Positions 1-6,480 of a DNA stretch of 18,018 nt are shown here, piece by piece. The stretch is taken from positions 1 to 18,018 of the forward strand of contig WRDL01000016.1 in NCBI GenBank assembly GCA_009784095.1, read 5' to 3'. The notes below the pieces were generated by a model. It was not told the DNA's origin. It saw nothing but the letters and a program-made list of their open reading frames with translations, and did not search any database. A program made the position numbers and the translations under genes. The DNA comes from Coriobacteriia bacterium (lineage in GTDB: Bacteria > Actinomycetota > Coriobacteriia > WRKU01). How positions within the stretch are numbered: the stretch's first letter is position 1; each line of letters begins with the position of its first letter.

Positions 1-1334
1 CCGGCCGGCGGTGTGTAAGGACCGCTGGTGTAGGCGAGAAGCGCGAACATCTGCCCGTTGGTCGTGTTGTGCGAGATCGCACTCTTACTCAGTTTGTCTA
101 TCAGGTCGTATGTTGTCCCTGCGTTCGTCACGTTCGCAGGATCGATACCGAGCGCGGTCAGCGCAAGGATACTTCGTTGCAGATTCGTGGTGTCGGGGCT
201 GTTAAATGCGGAGACGGCATTTGCGATGATCGCATTTTTATTGACCGCTCCCTCTTTGCCGATAGCTGCCATCTCGAGAGCTTTCCAGTCCTCACCGGTT
301 CCCACAAATTGAGCGGCGATATTGGAAAAGATCTTATTGAACGTGGCTTGCGAGAAAGGCGCAGGAGGATTGGCAAGACCTCCGTTATCAGGGTCGTTTG
401 CGGTATCAGGAGCGCCCAACGCGCTCCAGTCAGGTGCAGCTGCGATGGGATAACTCTCCCAGGCGAACTGATATGATCTGCCATTTTCGAGCACGAGCGT
501 CCCAATAGTGTCTGCTCCCGCGTAATAATCACCATCGACATAGAGCGACCAATACGTTTTGAAGTCGACCGCATTTGTCGCATTCATGAAGAACCAGAAC
601 GAGACCGAGTCAAGATAACCGTACGAGTTGAGCGCATAGTCATCGATATCCCACTCATCGACCGCATGATCGAGCATGTCTTCAAGCGTGGCTCCCGCAG
701 TAAAGTCATAGACGACATTGGTTACCACGAGCGGTTGACCGATTGGACCCAAGAAACCATCACCGATGCCGTATACGATGGCAAGAGTGGCGCTGCCTGC
801 TGCAGGCGCGCCTCCCACGACCCCGTCACCCTCATCGGGCGCGCCCAGCGTGGTCCAATCAGGAGCGACCGCGGTCGGCCAGCTCTCCCAGGCGAACTGG
901 TATGCTTTACCATCCTCGAGCAGCAGCGTCTGCAGGTTGTCACCTCCGGCATAGTAGGTCCCGTCGACATAGGTCGACCAGAATGTGCTCATGTTCGCAG
1001 CATTCTCGAAGGTGATTCCACCCGCTCTCGTGATGGATTTGGGAAAGCCACCGGCATCAAGCAGGAATCCCTCGAGATCACCCGCCGCTACCGCGAGATC
1101 GAAAAGATCCTCGACGGTAGCACCCGCGCTGTACGCGTAGGTCTTATTGAGCGCGACATCCGCCACATCGCCAAAACCCAGACCGAAAACGATCGAGATC
1201 GTCGCCTCTCCTGCCGGCTCACTTGCACTCGCTATCGTCGGTGTGAACCCCGAACCCAGCGCGCTTGTAAGGATCATGAGCACCAGCAGGAAGCTCAGGC
1301 AAGAGGAGATCCCTCTATTTTTGAAGTTGTTCAC
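1..1334 (-). CDS. Secreted protein with two DUF4430 (transcobalamin-C-like) domains and an alpha/alpha-barrel region; 3' end beyond window
   Basis: Reading the minus strand from GTG at 1334 gives 444 codons without a stop, running off the left edge. An AGGGG Shine-Dalgarno lies about 9 bases before the GTG; an upstream ATG in another frame stops after eight codons. Residues 1-37 are a signal peptide (hydrophobic core near 13-30, likely cut after IASA). Residues about 44-155 and 180-300 are a tandem pair of DUF4430-like domains, each with GAT(V/L)ED, a W-S-x-Y-V-D-G-x-Y-Y-A-G strand and a shared YQFAWES strand. From about 327 a helical part begins, with LQRSILALTALGIDP and FALLAY, typical of prenyltransferase/transcobalamin alpha-alpha barrels. 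In transcobalamin and intrinsic factor the barrel and a DUF4430-like domain clamp cobalamin; here the beta domains come first. The cobalamin riboswitch in the leader supports a B12-related extracellular role. Cobalamin binding is inferred; binding of another ligand is possible. Confidence 0.85.
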   Translation of the reverse strand, partial: MNNFKNRGISSCLSFLLVLMILTSALGSGFTPTIASASEPAGEATISIVFGLGFGDVADVALNKTYAYSAGATVEDLFDLAVAAGDLEGFLLDAGGFPKSITRAGGITFENAANMSTFWSTYVDGTYYAGGDNLQTLLLEDGKAYQFAWESWPTAVAPDWTTLGAPDEGDGVVGGAPAAGSATLAIVYGIGDGFLGPIGQPLVVTNVVYDFTAGATLEDMLDHAVDEWDIDDYALNSYGYLDSVSFWFFMNATNAVDFKTYWSLYVDGDYYAGADTIGTLVLENGRSYQFAWESYPIAAAPDWSALGAPDTANDPDNGGLANPPAPFSQATFNKIFSNIAAQFVGTGEDWKALEMAAIGKEGAVNKNAIIANAVSAFNSPDTTNLQRSILALTALGIDPANVTNAGTTYDLIDKLSKSAISHNTTNGQMFALLAYTSGPYTPPA

Positions 1335-1391
1335 TGTCTTACACCCCTTTCGTTCATGACAACGACTACTCAAGTGGAAGACAGCACCAAC

Positions 1392-1421
1392 TAAAAGACC
1401 GCGTATCTGATTGATACGCGG
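1392..1421 (-). terminator. Intrinsic terminator in the riboswitch leader
   Basis: On the minus strand a perfect 9-bp stem (CCGCGTATC / GATACGCGG, arms 1413-1421 and 1399-1407, 5-base loop) is followed by TCTTTT. It lies between the cobalamin aptamer and the GTG start at 1334, where the expression platform of a transcription-attenuating riboswitch should be. The plus strand also has a T-run (1426-1430) after the stem, so it could stop transcription both ways. Confidence 0.8.
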
Positions 1422-1511
1422 CCCGTTTTTGCCACTCTAACAAGTTGGAAAGCGTCCTTGCTTCCAAGTTGCACTCACAGTAACACGCTGTTTGTGCGAA
1501 CACGGTTCTCG

Positions 1512-1616
1512 ATAAGTACTCTGGCTTAATGGCTCGAAGCCATATCACAGTGGCGGTACCGCGTGGGCCTTTCACCCACTTCCCTTAGCGAGATGTCTTC
1601 CCTTGCTAAAACTTAC
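1512..1616 (-). promoter_or_regulatory. Cobalamin (adenosylcobalamin-type) riboswitch aptamer
   Basis: The minus strand carries the conserved B12-box order at 1544-1585: AGGGAA, then a hairpin GTGGG-TGAAAGG-CCCAC, then GCGGTACCGCCACTGTGA. A small hairpin (ATGGCT-TCG-AGCCAT) and AAGCCAGAGTAC follow. GTAAGT (1611-1616) and ACTTAT (1512-1517) can form the closing P1 stem with one G-U pair. Downstream, a second hairpin (about 1438-1470) and the intrinsic terminator complete the leader. When cobalamin binds, transcription of the downstream secreted-protein gene is expected to stop. The call rests on matching the known consensus by eye; a covariance search was not possible. Confidence 0.88.
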
Positions 1617-1643
1617 TATAGCGGTTATCGTGCAGCGCGGCAA
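1615..1643 (-). promoter_or_regulatory. Possible sigma-70-type promoter for the riboswitch leader
   Basis: On the minus strand TTGCCG (1638-1643) is 17 bases from TATAGT (1615-1620), a good match in spacing and -10 sequence. The difficulty is that the -10 overlaps the 5' strand of the aptamer's P1 stem, so a transcript starting near 1608 would lack that strand. Either P1 is dispensable or a weaker promoter farther up is the true one. Confidence 0.3.
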
Positions 1644-1712
1644 ATGGGCGTGACCTCGACCCGAAGAACTTAACTCGATAGTAATCTTGTTATTTCGACG
1701 GAAAGTGGATGA

Positions 1713-1874
1713 TGGTGCCGGAGGAGGGATTAGCGCAGATTCGCGCTGCGAATCTGCCTACGTCGCTTCGCTCCTCACGAACAGCTCCTAAGGTCGCTGT
1801 TCGCCCTACGGGTTCAAATCCCTCTCAGTATCGAAAACTAAATCACCCGCAATGAATGCGGGCAATTTCGTTTT
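1713..1874. repeat. Tandem tRNA-end-bounded repeat, unit A (162 bp)
   Basis: The unit begins (plus strand) with the same 19 bases that form the 3' end of tRNA-Leu including CCA. Next come a perfect 10-bp hairpin with loop GCT (1735-1757), a hairpin CGAACAGC/GCTGTTCG, a T-arm-like GGGTTCAAATCCC in the orientation opposite to the tRNA, and a CCCGC/GCGGG terminator-like stem (1846-1862). It is nearly identical to unit B for about the first 130 bases. No coding is supported; the short open frames across it are by-products of the repeat. Confidence 0.85.
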
Positions 1875-2034
1875 TGGTGCCGGAGGAGGGATTAGCGCAG
1901 ATTCGCAGCGCGAATCTGCCTACGTCGCTTCGCTCCTCACGAACAGCTCCTAAGGTCGCTGTTCGCCCTACGGGTTCAAATCCCACACAGTATCGAAAAT
2001 CAAATAACCCGCAAAGAAGCGGGTCATGTGATTT
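1875..2034. repeat. Tandem tRNA-end-bounded repeat, unit B (160 bp)
   Basis: Second copy of the unit, directly downstream of tRNA-Leu on the minus strand. It has the same 19-base tRNA 3' end, the same two hairpins and T-arm-like segment, and a CCCGC/GCGGG stem (2008-2023) that serves as the tRNA terminator. The first hairpin loop is AGC rather than GCT, so the 23-base hairpin is the exact reverse complement of that in unit A. The other differences from unit A cluster in the last 40 bases. Confidence 0.85.
1993..2023 (-). terminator. Intrinsic terminator of tRNA-Leu
   Basis: On the minus strand, 11 bases after the encoded CCA, a CCCGC-TTCTTT-GCGGG hairpin is followed by TTATTTGATTTT. Its position just past the tRNA fits an intrinsic terminator. 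The equivalent stem in repeat unit A (1846-1862) could act as a second one. Confidence 0.7.
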
Positions 2035-2120
2035 TGGTGCCGGAGGAGGGATTTGAACCCTCACGCCCTTGCGGACAATGGATTTTGAATCCATCGCGTC
2101 TGCCATTCCGCCACTCCGGC
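2035..2120 (-). tRNA. tRNA-Leu (anticodon CAA)
   Basis: The minus strand folds as a class II tRNA. The acceptor stem is GCCGGAG/CTCCGGC with discriminator A and encoded CCA (2035-2037). The D-arm is GTGGCGGAATGGCAGAC-like. The anticodon stem ATGGA/TCCAT encloses loop TTCAAAA (anticodon CAA). A long variable arm (GTCCGC-AA-GGGC type) and T-arm GAGGG-TTCAAAT-CCCTC follow. It is 86 nt with CCA. Its last 19 bases recur twice downstream in the tandem repeats. Confidence 0.97.
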
Positions 2121-2139
2121 CAAGCTGAATCAGATACCG

Positions 2140-2169
2140 ATTATAGCGTAACGGTAATAATTAGAACAA
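2140..2169 (-). promoter_or_regulatory. Promoter of tRNA-Leu
   Basis: On the minus strand TTGTTC (2164-2169), an 18-base spacer and a consensus TATAAT (2140-2145) lie about 20 bases before the tRNA 5' end, leaving a short leader. It is divergent from the promoter of the plus-strand operon. Confidence 0.7.
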
Positions 2170-2173
2170 AACC

Positions 2174-2202
2174 GAATCACTACTAGGGCGAACTACTATA
2201 AT
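2174..2202 (+). promoter_or_regulatory. Promoter of the hdeD-polA-prfA operon
   Basis: A consensus TATAAT lies at 2197-2202. The hexamer 17 bases upstream, GAATCA, is a poor -35, so activity may depend on other factors. Transcription would begin near 2209, giving a leader of about 87 bases before the first gene. Confidence 0.5.
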
Positions 2203-2216
2203 GGCATTGTTAGGAA

Positions 2217-2265
2217 GCCGCCCGACTATTTGGGCGGCGGTTAAGGCTGGATTAGGATTGCCGCC
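2217..2265 (+). other. Leader with two mutually exclusive hairpins
   Basis: GCCGCCC (2217-2223) pairs with GGGCGGC (2232-2238). The same GGCGGC (2233-2238) could instead pair with GCCGCC (2260-2265). The first stem is too close to the promoter and lacks a T-run, so it is not a terminator. It may affect mRNA stability or act as an attenuator; no function is shown. Confidence 0.35.
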
Positions 2266-2295
2266 TCCGATGTGGGGCAGTGAAGGGAGTATCAC

Positions 2296-2862
2296 ATGGC
2301 TGAAAAGGGTCTCTTATCGAGCACGTGGTGGCTGTTGGCGCTACGAGGCATACTGCTTCTCTTTCTCGGAGCCGGTTTCATCTTTCATCCGATAGCTTCC
2401 ATGGCGGGCGCTGTCTGGATCATCGGACTCTTCTGGTTCTTCGGTGGGATCTTCACCTTGGTAGGTCTTTTCTTTAATCGCGAAGCGTTCTGGGCCAAAG
2501 TGATCAGCGGTCTTCTCAGCGTGGTCGTCGGTGCCTGGATCGCATTTCCCGGGACCGTGTCCCAAGCGGTCGGTAATGCGTTCGCGTTCAAGGGTGCGAT
2601 CGCTCTGATCTGGGCCGCCATTGCGTTACTCGCCGGTATCTTGATGTTGATCGAGGGATTTCAGACCAAGGATTGGGCCGACGGACTTTTTGGAGCATTT
2701 CTCCTTCTGTTCGGTATCTACCTTCTGCTCAATGCGTCCGAGGTCATGGAAGTACTTCCACTCATCCTTGGCATATTCGCAATTGTTGCCGGTATCACCT
2801 CGTTGTTCCTGGCCTTTAGAGCAAGGTCATTGGGTAAAACGGTCGATACGTTGGTTCGCTAG
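2296..2862 (+). CDS. HdeD/DUF308-family membrane protein
   Basis: A 188-residue, very hydrophobic protein with about six membrane segments (near 10-30, 36-58, 66-84, 98-118, 127-146, 151-172), arranged as a repeat of similar two- to three-helix units as in HdeD/DUF308 proteins. In enteric bacteria HdeD is linked to acid resistance; the biochemical role in Actinomycetota is not known. GGGAG eight bases before ATG supports the start. It is the first gene of the operon, and its stop codon directly abuts the polA TTG start, so polA translation is probably coupled to it. Family assignment is by hydrophobic pattern and characteristic segments such as GLFWFFGGIF; function is not assigned. Confidence 0.8.
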   Translation: MAEKGLLSSTWWLLALRGILLLFLGAGFIFHPIASMAGAVWIIGLFWFFGGIFTLVGLFFNREAFWAKVISGLLSVVVGAWIAFPGTVSQAVGNAFAFKGAIALIWAAIALLAGILMLIEGFQTKDWADGLFGAFLLLFGIYLLLNASEVMEVLPLILGIFAIVAGITSLFLAFRARSLGKTVDTLVR

Positions 2863-5364
2863 TTGGCCGATAAGACCTTACTTATAATCGATGGCAATTC
2901 ATGGATGCATCGTGCGTTCCATGCGATCGATGCACCATTGACCGCACCCGATGGGCGCCCCACGAACGCACTATTCGGGTTCTTTGCAATGTTCAATAAC
3001 GTGGTCGCTCAGCTCAAGCCCCACGGGGTGATTGTCGCGTTCGATCACGGTAAACCCGATTTTCGCTACGAGGTGCTCGAGCAATACAAGCTACACCGCA
3101 AGCCGACCGACGAGAGACTTAAAGAACAGTTCCCCATCGTACGCGAACTGCTCGAGGTCATGAAGATCCCGGTAATACGGATCGAGCATTGGGAAGGCGA
3201 TGATCTTCTCGGTTCGCTCGCGCGCCGAGCGAGCGAGCTCGGCATTCATTCGTACCTTGCGACCAGCGACAAGGACGCCTATCAGCTTCTGAGCGACATG
3301 ACCTCAGCAGTGACCACCAAGTCCGGACAGAAAAGCGAGCTGGTCATCACCACACCACGCGATGTCGAGGCACGCTACGGCATCCGCACCGACCAGGTGG
3401 TCGACTATCTGGGGCTGAAGGGCGACCCTTCGGATAACATACCCGGCGTGATGGGGATAGGCGAGAAGACCGCAGCGAAGCTGCTGCAGGAATACGAGAC
3501 GATGGACGCGGTGATCGATGCCGCGAAAGCTGGAGAGATCAAAGGTGCCATCGCTAAGAAGATCGTCGACGGCGAAGCCGAAGCGCTCGCCTCTCGTCAG
3601 GTCGCGACCATCGTCTGCGATGTCAAGATCGATCTCGACATCGAAGCGGTCGAATTCGGCGACTTCGACCAAGACGAGGTGTCGGAGGCGTTCGGCGAAT
3701 TGCGCGTCAAGAGCCCGCTTACCAAATTACTCACTTTGCAGAAGAGTTATGGTCGGAGCGCAGATCCCGGTGCCGACGGATCGGATACGGGGGAGTCCAT
3801 ATCCAAGAGTGTTGACGGATCGGATACGGGGGAGCCCGTATCTAAGAGCGCTTCTCAGAGTGCAGATACGGGGCGTTCGAAGGCTCAAGCGACGGAGAAG
3901 TCAAAGCGCCCAACACCTGAGTTGGTCGATACCGATGAGCTTTTGAAGGGCATCGATTTCAACATCGAACTTGCGGCCTATCTGCTCAACTCGACACAGA
4001 CCCACTATGATCTCGAGACACTTGCCCACGAATACCTCGGTCTCGAGGTGCCCGACCAAACGAGCCTCCTCGAGCCTGATCTCGATGTCGAGCAGGTCCG
4101 GGCCGATCTGACCGGGGAACTTGCGACGAGACTTTATCAAGAAGGAATGTGGGATCTTTATACGGAGATCGAGCTCCCGCTCATTGCGATCCTCAAACAG
4201 ATGGAGGAGACCGGGATCAAGCTCGATACCGCTCTTCTCGATGAACTGGCTCGCGAAGGGCGACGCGAGATCGATGAGCTGACCCACCAGATCTATGAGC
4301 TCGCTGGGCGAGAGTTCACGATCGACTCGCCCAAGCAGCTCGCAACGGTCCTGTTCGAGGACTTAGGGTTGCCTCCGCTCAAAAAGAAGAAGACCGGATA
4401 CTCGACCGATGCCTCGGTACTCGAGAAACTGGTCGGGGCGCATCCGATCATCGAGCGCATCATGTCCTATCGAGAACTCGTCAAGCTGCAATCGACCTAC
4501 CTTGAGGCGTTGCCACGCTTGGTCGATGAACACGACAAACTACATACACACTTCAATCAGACAGTGACCGCGACCGGACGTCTTTCCTCATCGAATCCGA
4601 ATCTGCAGAACATCCCCGTGCGCACCGAACTGGGGCGCCGGGTCCGCGAGGCGTTCATTCCCTGTAAGAAGGATTGGAAACTGCTCAGCAGCGATTACTC
4701 GCAGATCGAGCTTCGTGTCCTCGCCGAGCTCTCGGGCGATGAGGGGCTGATCGAGGCGTTCAACAGTGGTGAGGACTTCCATACCGCTACCGCGATGCGC
4801 ATCTTCGATCTGGACAAGAAGGACCTCACCTCTCAATGTCGCGCGCGCGCCAAAGCGGTCAACTTCGGTATCGTCTACGGGCAATCGGCGCATGGTCTCG
4901 CGCAAACGCTCTCCATCAGCAACGCAGAAGCGCAAGAGATGATCGATCGTTACTATAACGCTTATCCGCGCGTCAAGGAATATCTGGGCGAGCTGATCGA
5001 GCAAGCGCAGACCCAAGGTTGGGTCGAGACCGCGTTCGGACGTCGCCGAAACATTCCCGAGATCACGAGCCCGATCTACAATGTGCGTGAGTTCGGAAAA
5101 CGGACCGCGATGAATCACCCGATGCAGGGGACCGCTGCCGATCTGGTCAAGCTTGCGATGATCGCGGTCGACCAGCGTCTGCGTGAGCAGAATCTGGAAT
5201 CACGCATGCTCCTCCAGGTGCACGATGAACTCATCTTTGAGGGACCGGAAAGCGAGATGGAAGATCTCGGCAAGCTGGTGACCGATGCGATGGTCCATGT
5301 CGCCCGGTTCAAAATACCGCTCGAAGTGACCATCTCGATCGGAGACAATTGGGCCGCTGTGTAG
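2863..5364 (+). CDS. polA: DNA polymerase I, proofreading domain largely replaced
   Basis: This enzyme removes RNA primers and fills gaps in replication and repair. The 833 residues begin with a complete 5'-3' nuclease domain (about 1-290): D10-G-N-S, EGDD at 111-114, TSDKD with D136 and D138, GDPSDN at 187-192 and a helix-hairpin-helix GIGEKTA. The polymerase domain has motif A D611-YSQIELR, motif B RARAKAVNFGIVYG (R660 to G673) and motif C VHDE with H787-D788. F668 corresponds to the Phe of Taq-type enzymes. The 3'-5' exonuclease domain is much reduced: residues 297-352 are a Ser/Asp/Gly-rich linker with two 13-residue repeats, and only the second half of the domain (from about 365, FNIELAAYLLN) is recognisable. 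No DxE or YxxxD motif remains, so proofreading is presumably absent. The TTG start abuts the hdeD stop and has no clear Shine-Dalgarno; the fit of MADKTLLIIDGNS to the family supports it. Confidence 0.96.
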   Translation: MADKTLLIIDGNSWMHRAFHAIDAPLTAPDGRPTNALFGFFAMFNNVVAQLKPHGVIVAFDHGKPDFRYEVLEQYKLHRKPTDERLKEQFPIVRELLEVMKIPVIRIEHWEGDDLLGSLARRASELGIHSYLATSDKDAYQLLSDMTSAVTTKSGQKSELVITTPRDVEARYGIRTDQVVDYLGLKGDPSDNIPGVMGIGEKTAAKLLQEYETMDAVIDAAKAGEIKGAIAKKIVDGEAEALASRQVATIVCDVKIDLDIEAVEFGDFDQDEVSEAFGELRVKSPLTKLLTLQKSYGRSADPGADGSDTGESISKSVDGSDTGEPVSKSASQSADTGRSKAQATEKSKRPTPELVDTDELLKGIDFNIELAAYLLNSTQTHYDLETLAHEYLGLEVPDQTSLLEPDLDVEQVRADLTGELATRLYQEGMWDLYTEIELPLIAILKQMEETGIKLDTALLDELAREGRREIDELTHQIYELAGREFTIDSPKQLATVLFEDLGLPPLKKKKTGYSTDASVLEKLVGAHPIIERIMSYRELVKLQSTYLEALPRLVDEHDKLHTHFNQTVTATGRLSSSNPNLQNIPVRTELGRRVREAFIPCKKDWKLLSSDYSQIELRVLAELSGDEGLIEAFNSGEDFHTATAMRIFDLDKKDLTSQCRARAKAVNFGIVYGQSAHGLAQTLSISNAEAQEMIDRYYNAYPRVKEYLGELIEQAQTQGWVETAFGRRRNIPEITSPIYNVREFGKRTAMNHPMQGTAADLVKLAMIAVDQRLREQNLESRMLLQVHDELIFEGPESEMEDLGKLVTDAMVHVARFKIPLEVTISIGDNWAAV
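3775..3852 (+). repeat. Two 39-bp tandem repeats with hairpins inside polA
   Basis: Two in-frame 39-base units (3775-3813 and 3814-3852) encode DGSDTGESISKSV and DGSDTGEPVSKSA, with a degraded third (ADTGRSKA) after them. Each unit is a hairpin: GATACGGG-GGAG-CCCGTATC (3823-3842) in the second, and the same with one mismatch in the first (3783-3804). They lie in the linker that replaces the first half of the 3'-5' exonuclease domain. Confidence 0.85.
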
Positions 5365-5378
5365 GAGCGAACCCGGCG

Positions 5379-5387
5379 TGCTACACT
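5379..5387 (+). promoter_or_regulatory. Possible extended -10 promoter giving leaderless prfA mRNA
   Basis: TGC-TACACT (5379-5387) is an extended -10 element located so that transcription would start at about 5394-5396, on the A of the prfA ATG. No Shine-Dalgarno sequence is visible before this ATG, and no good -35 is present. Leaderless translation is common in Actinomycetota, so this is plausible but unproven; coupling from polA is the alternative. Confidence 0.4.
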
Positions 5388-5395
5388 GAAAAGCT

Positions 5396-6469
5396 ATGAG
5401 AGAGAAACTGCAACATATCATCGCGTCCTATGAGACGCTGACCGAAAAACTCGGTGATCCGGTGATACTGGCCGATCAAGAAGCGTACACAAAACTGGCC
5501 AAAGAGCACCGAAACCAAGCTCCGCTCGTCGAGGCGGCACGCTCGTATCTTGCCATTCAAGATGATCTCGAAGAGGCGAAATCGATCGTGCGCGACAACA
5601 GCGACGCCGAGATGAAGGAGTTCGCGCAAGACGAGATCAAAGAACTTGAACCGAAACTGGCGGATCTCGAAGAAGAGATCAAGGTCATGCTTATCCCGGG
5701 CGACCCGAACGATGATAAGGACATCATCGTCGAGATCCGCGCGGGTGCCGGAGGCGATGAGGCGGCGATCTTTGCCGGCGACCTCTATCGCATGTACGGA
5801 CGCTTCGTTGAGGATAAAGGCTGGAAGCTCGAAGACATCGATGACAGCGCAAGCGAGGTCGGCGGATTCAAGGACGTATCATTCCGCGTCAAAGGTGATC
5901 AGGTCTACAGCGTGATGAAGTTCGAGAGCGGCGTGCATCGCATCCAGCGGGTACCCAAGACCGAGTCGCAGGGACGTATCCATACCTCGACGGCCACGGT
6001 CGCGGTACTACCGGAAGCCGAAGACGTCGAGATCGAGATCAACCCGGGTGACCTGCGGATCGATGTTTATCGCTCCAGCGGTCCGGGCGGACAGAGTGTG
6101 AACACGACCGACAGCGCGGTGCGTATCACGCACGTACCCACCGGTCTGGTCGTCCAATCACAGAATCAGAAATCACAGATCCAGAACCGCGAGACGGCGA
6201 TGCGCGTATTGCGCGCACGTCTTTACGAGCAAGAGCTCCAGCGTCAGCAGGCAGAGCTGGGTGCCGAGCGCCGCAGCCAGATCGGCTCAGGAGATCGCAG
6301 CGAAAAGATCCGTACCTACAACGGTCCGCAGGATCGGGTGACCGATCATCGTATCGGTTGGAGCGGCTCCTATAACACGGTGCTCTCCAATGGGGATCTC
6401 ACTCCGCTCACCGAGGCGTTGATCGCTGCCGATCGTGCCGAGCGACTCGCCAACGCCGCGACCGAATAG
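5396..6469 (+). CDS. prfA: Peptide chain release factor 1
   Basis: RF1 recognises UAA and UAG in the ribosomal A site and triggers release of the finished protein. The 357 residues have normal length and domain order: an N-terminal helical domain (about 1-105), the codon-recognition domain with the RF1-specific P-x-T motif (P187-K-T189 in RVPKTESQG), and the catalytic GGQ loop (G231-G232-Q233 in SSGPGGQSVN). The C-terminal GSGDRSEKIRTYN...DHRIG region is typical. The P-x-T motif rather than SPF excludes RF2. There is no Shine-Dalgarno, but MREKLQHIIASYETL is the usual start. The next gene, prmC, methylates this GGQ glutamine, the standard pairing. Confidence 0.97.
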   Translation: MREKLQHIIASYETLTEKLGDPVILADQEAYTKLAKEHRNQAPLVEAARSYLAIQDDLEEAKSIVRDNSDAEMKEFAQDEIKELEPKLADLEEEIKVMLIPGDPNDDKDIIVEIRAGAGGDEAAIFAGDLYRMYGRFVEDKGWKLEDIDDSASEVGGFKDVSFRVKGDQVYSVMKFESGVHRIQRVPKTESQGRIHTSTATVAVLPEAEDVEIEINPGDLRIDVYRSSGPGGQSVNTTDSAVRITHVPTGLVVQSQNQKSQIQNRETAMRVLRARLYEQELQRQQAELGAERRSQIGSGDRSEKIRTYNGPQDRVTDHRIGWSGSYNTVLSNGDLTPLTEALIAADRAERLANAATE

Positions 6470-6480
6470 GAGCACATCCC

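Noticed and set aside
666..1394. A 242-codon plus-strand open frame opposite the DUF4430 gene
   Set aside because: It is antisense to a frame with signal peptide, tandem domains and riboswitch leader; its own translation is arginine-rich with no recognisable domain.
1366..1575. A 69-codon minus-strand open frame
   Set aside because: It overlaps the cobalamin aptamer and terminator, which explain the sequence better.
1713..2034. CRISPR array
   Set aside because: Only two units of about 160 bases, identical over most of their length, with no short repeats and unique spacers.
1843..2106. Open frames across the tandem repeats on both strands
   Set aside because: They lie in repeat units and tRNA-Leu, lack ribosome sites, and arise from the palindromic repeat sequence.
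5396..6469. Release factor 2 (prfB)
   Set aside because: The codon-recognition motif is P-x-T, not SPF, and there is no programmed frameshift.
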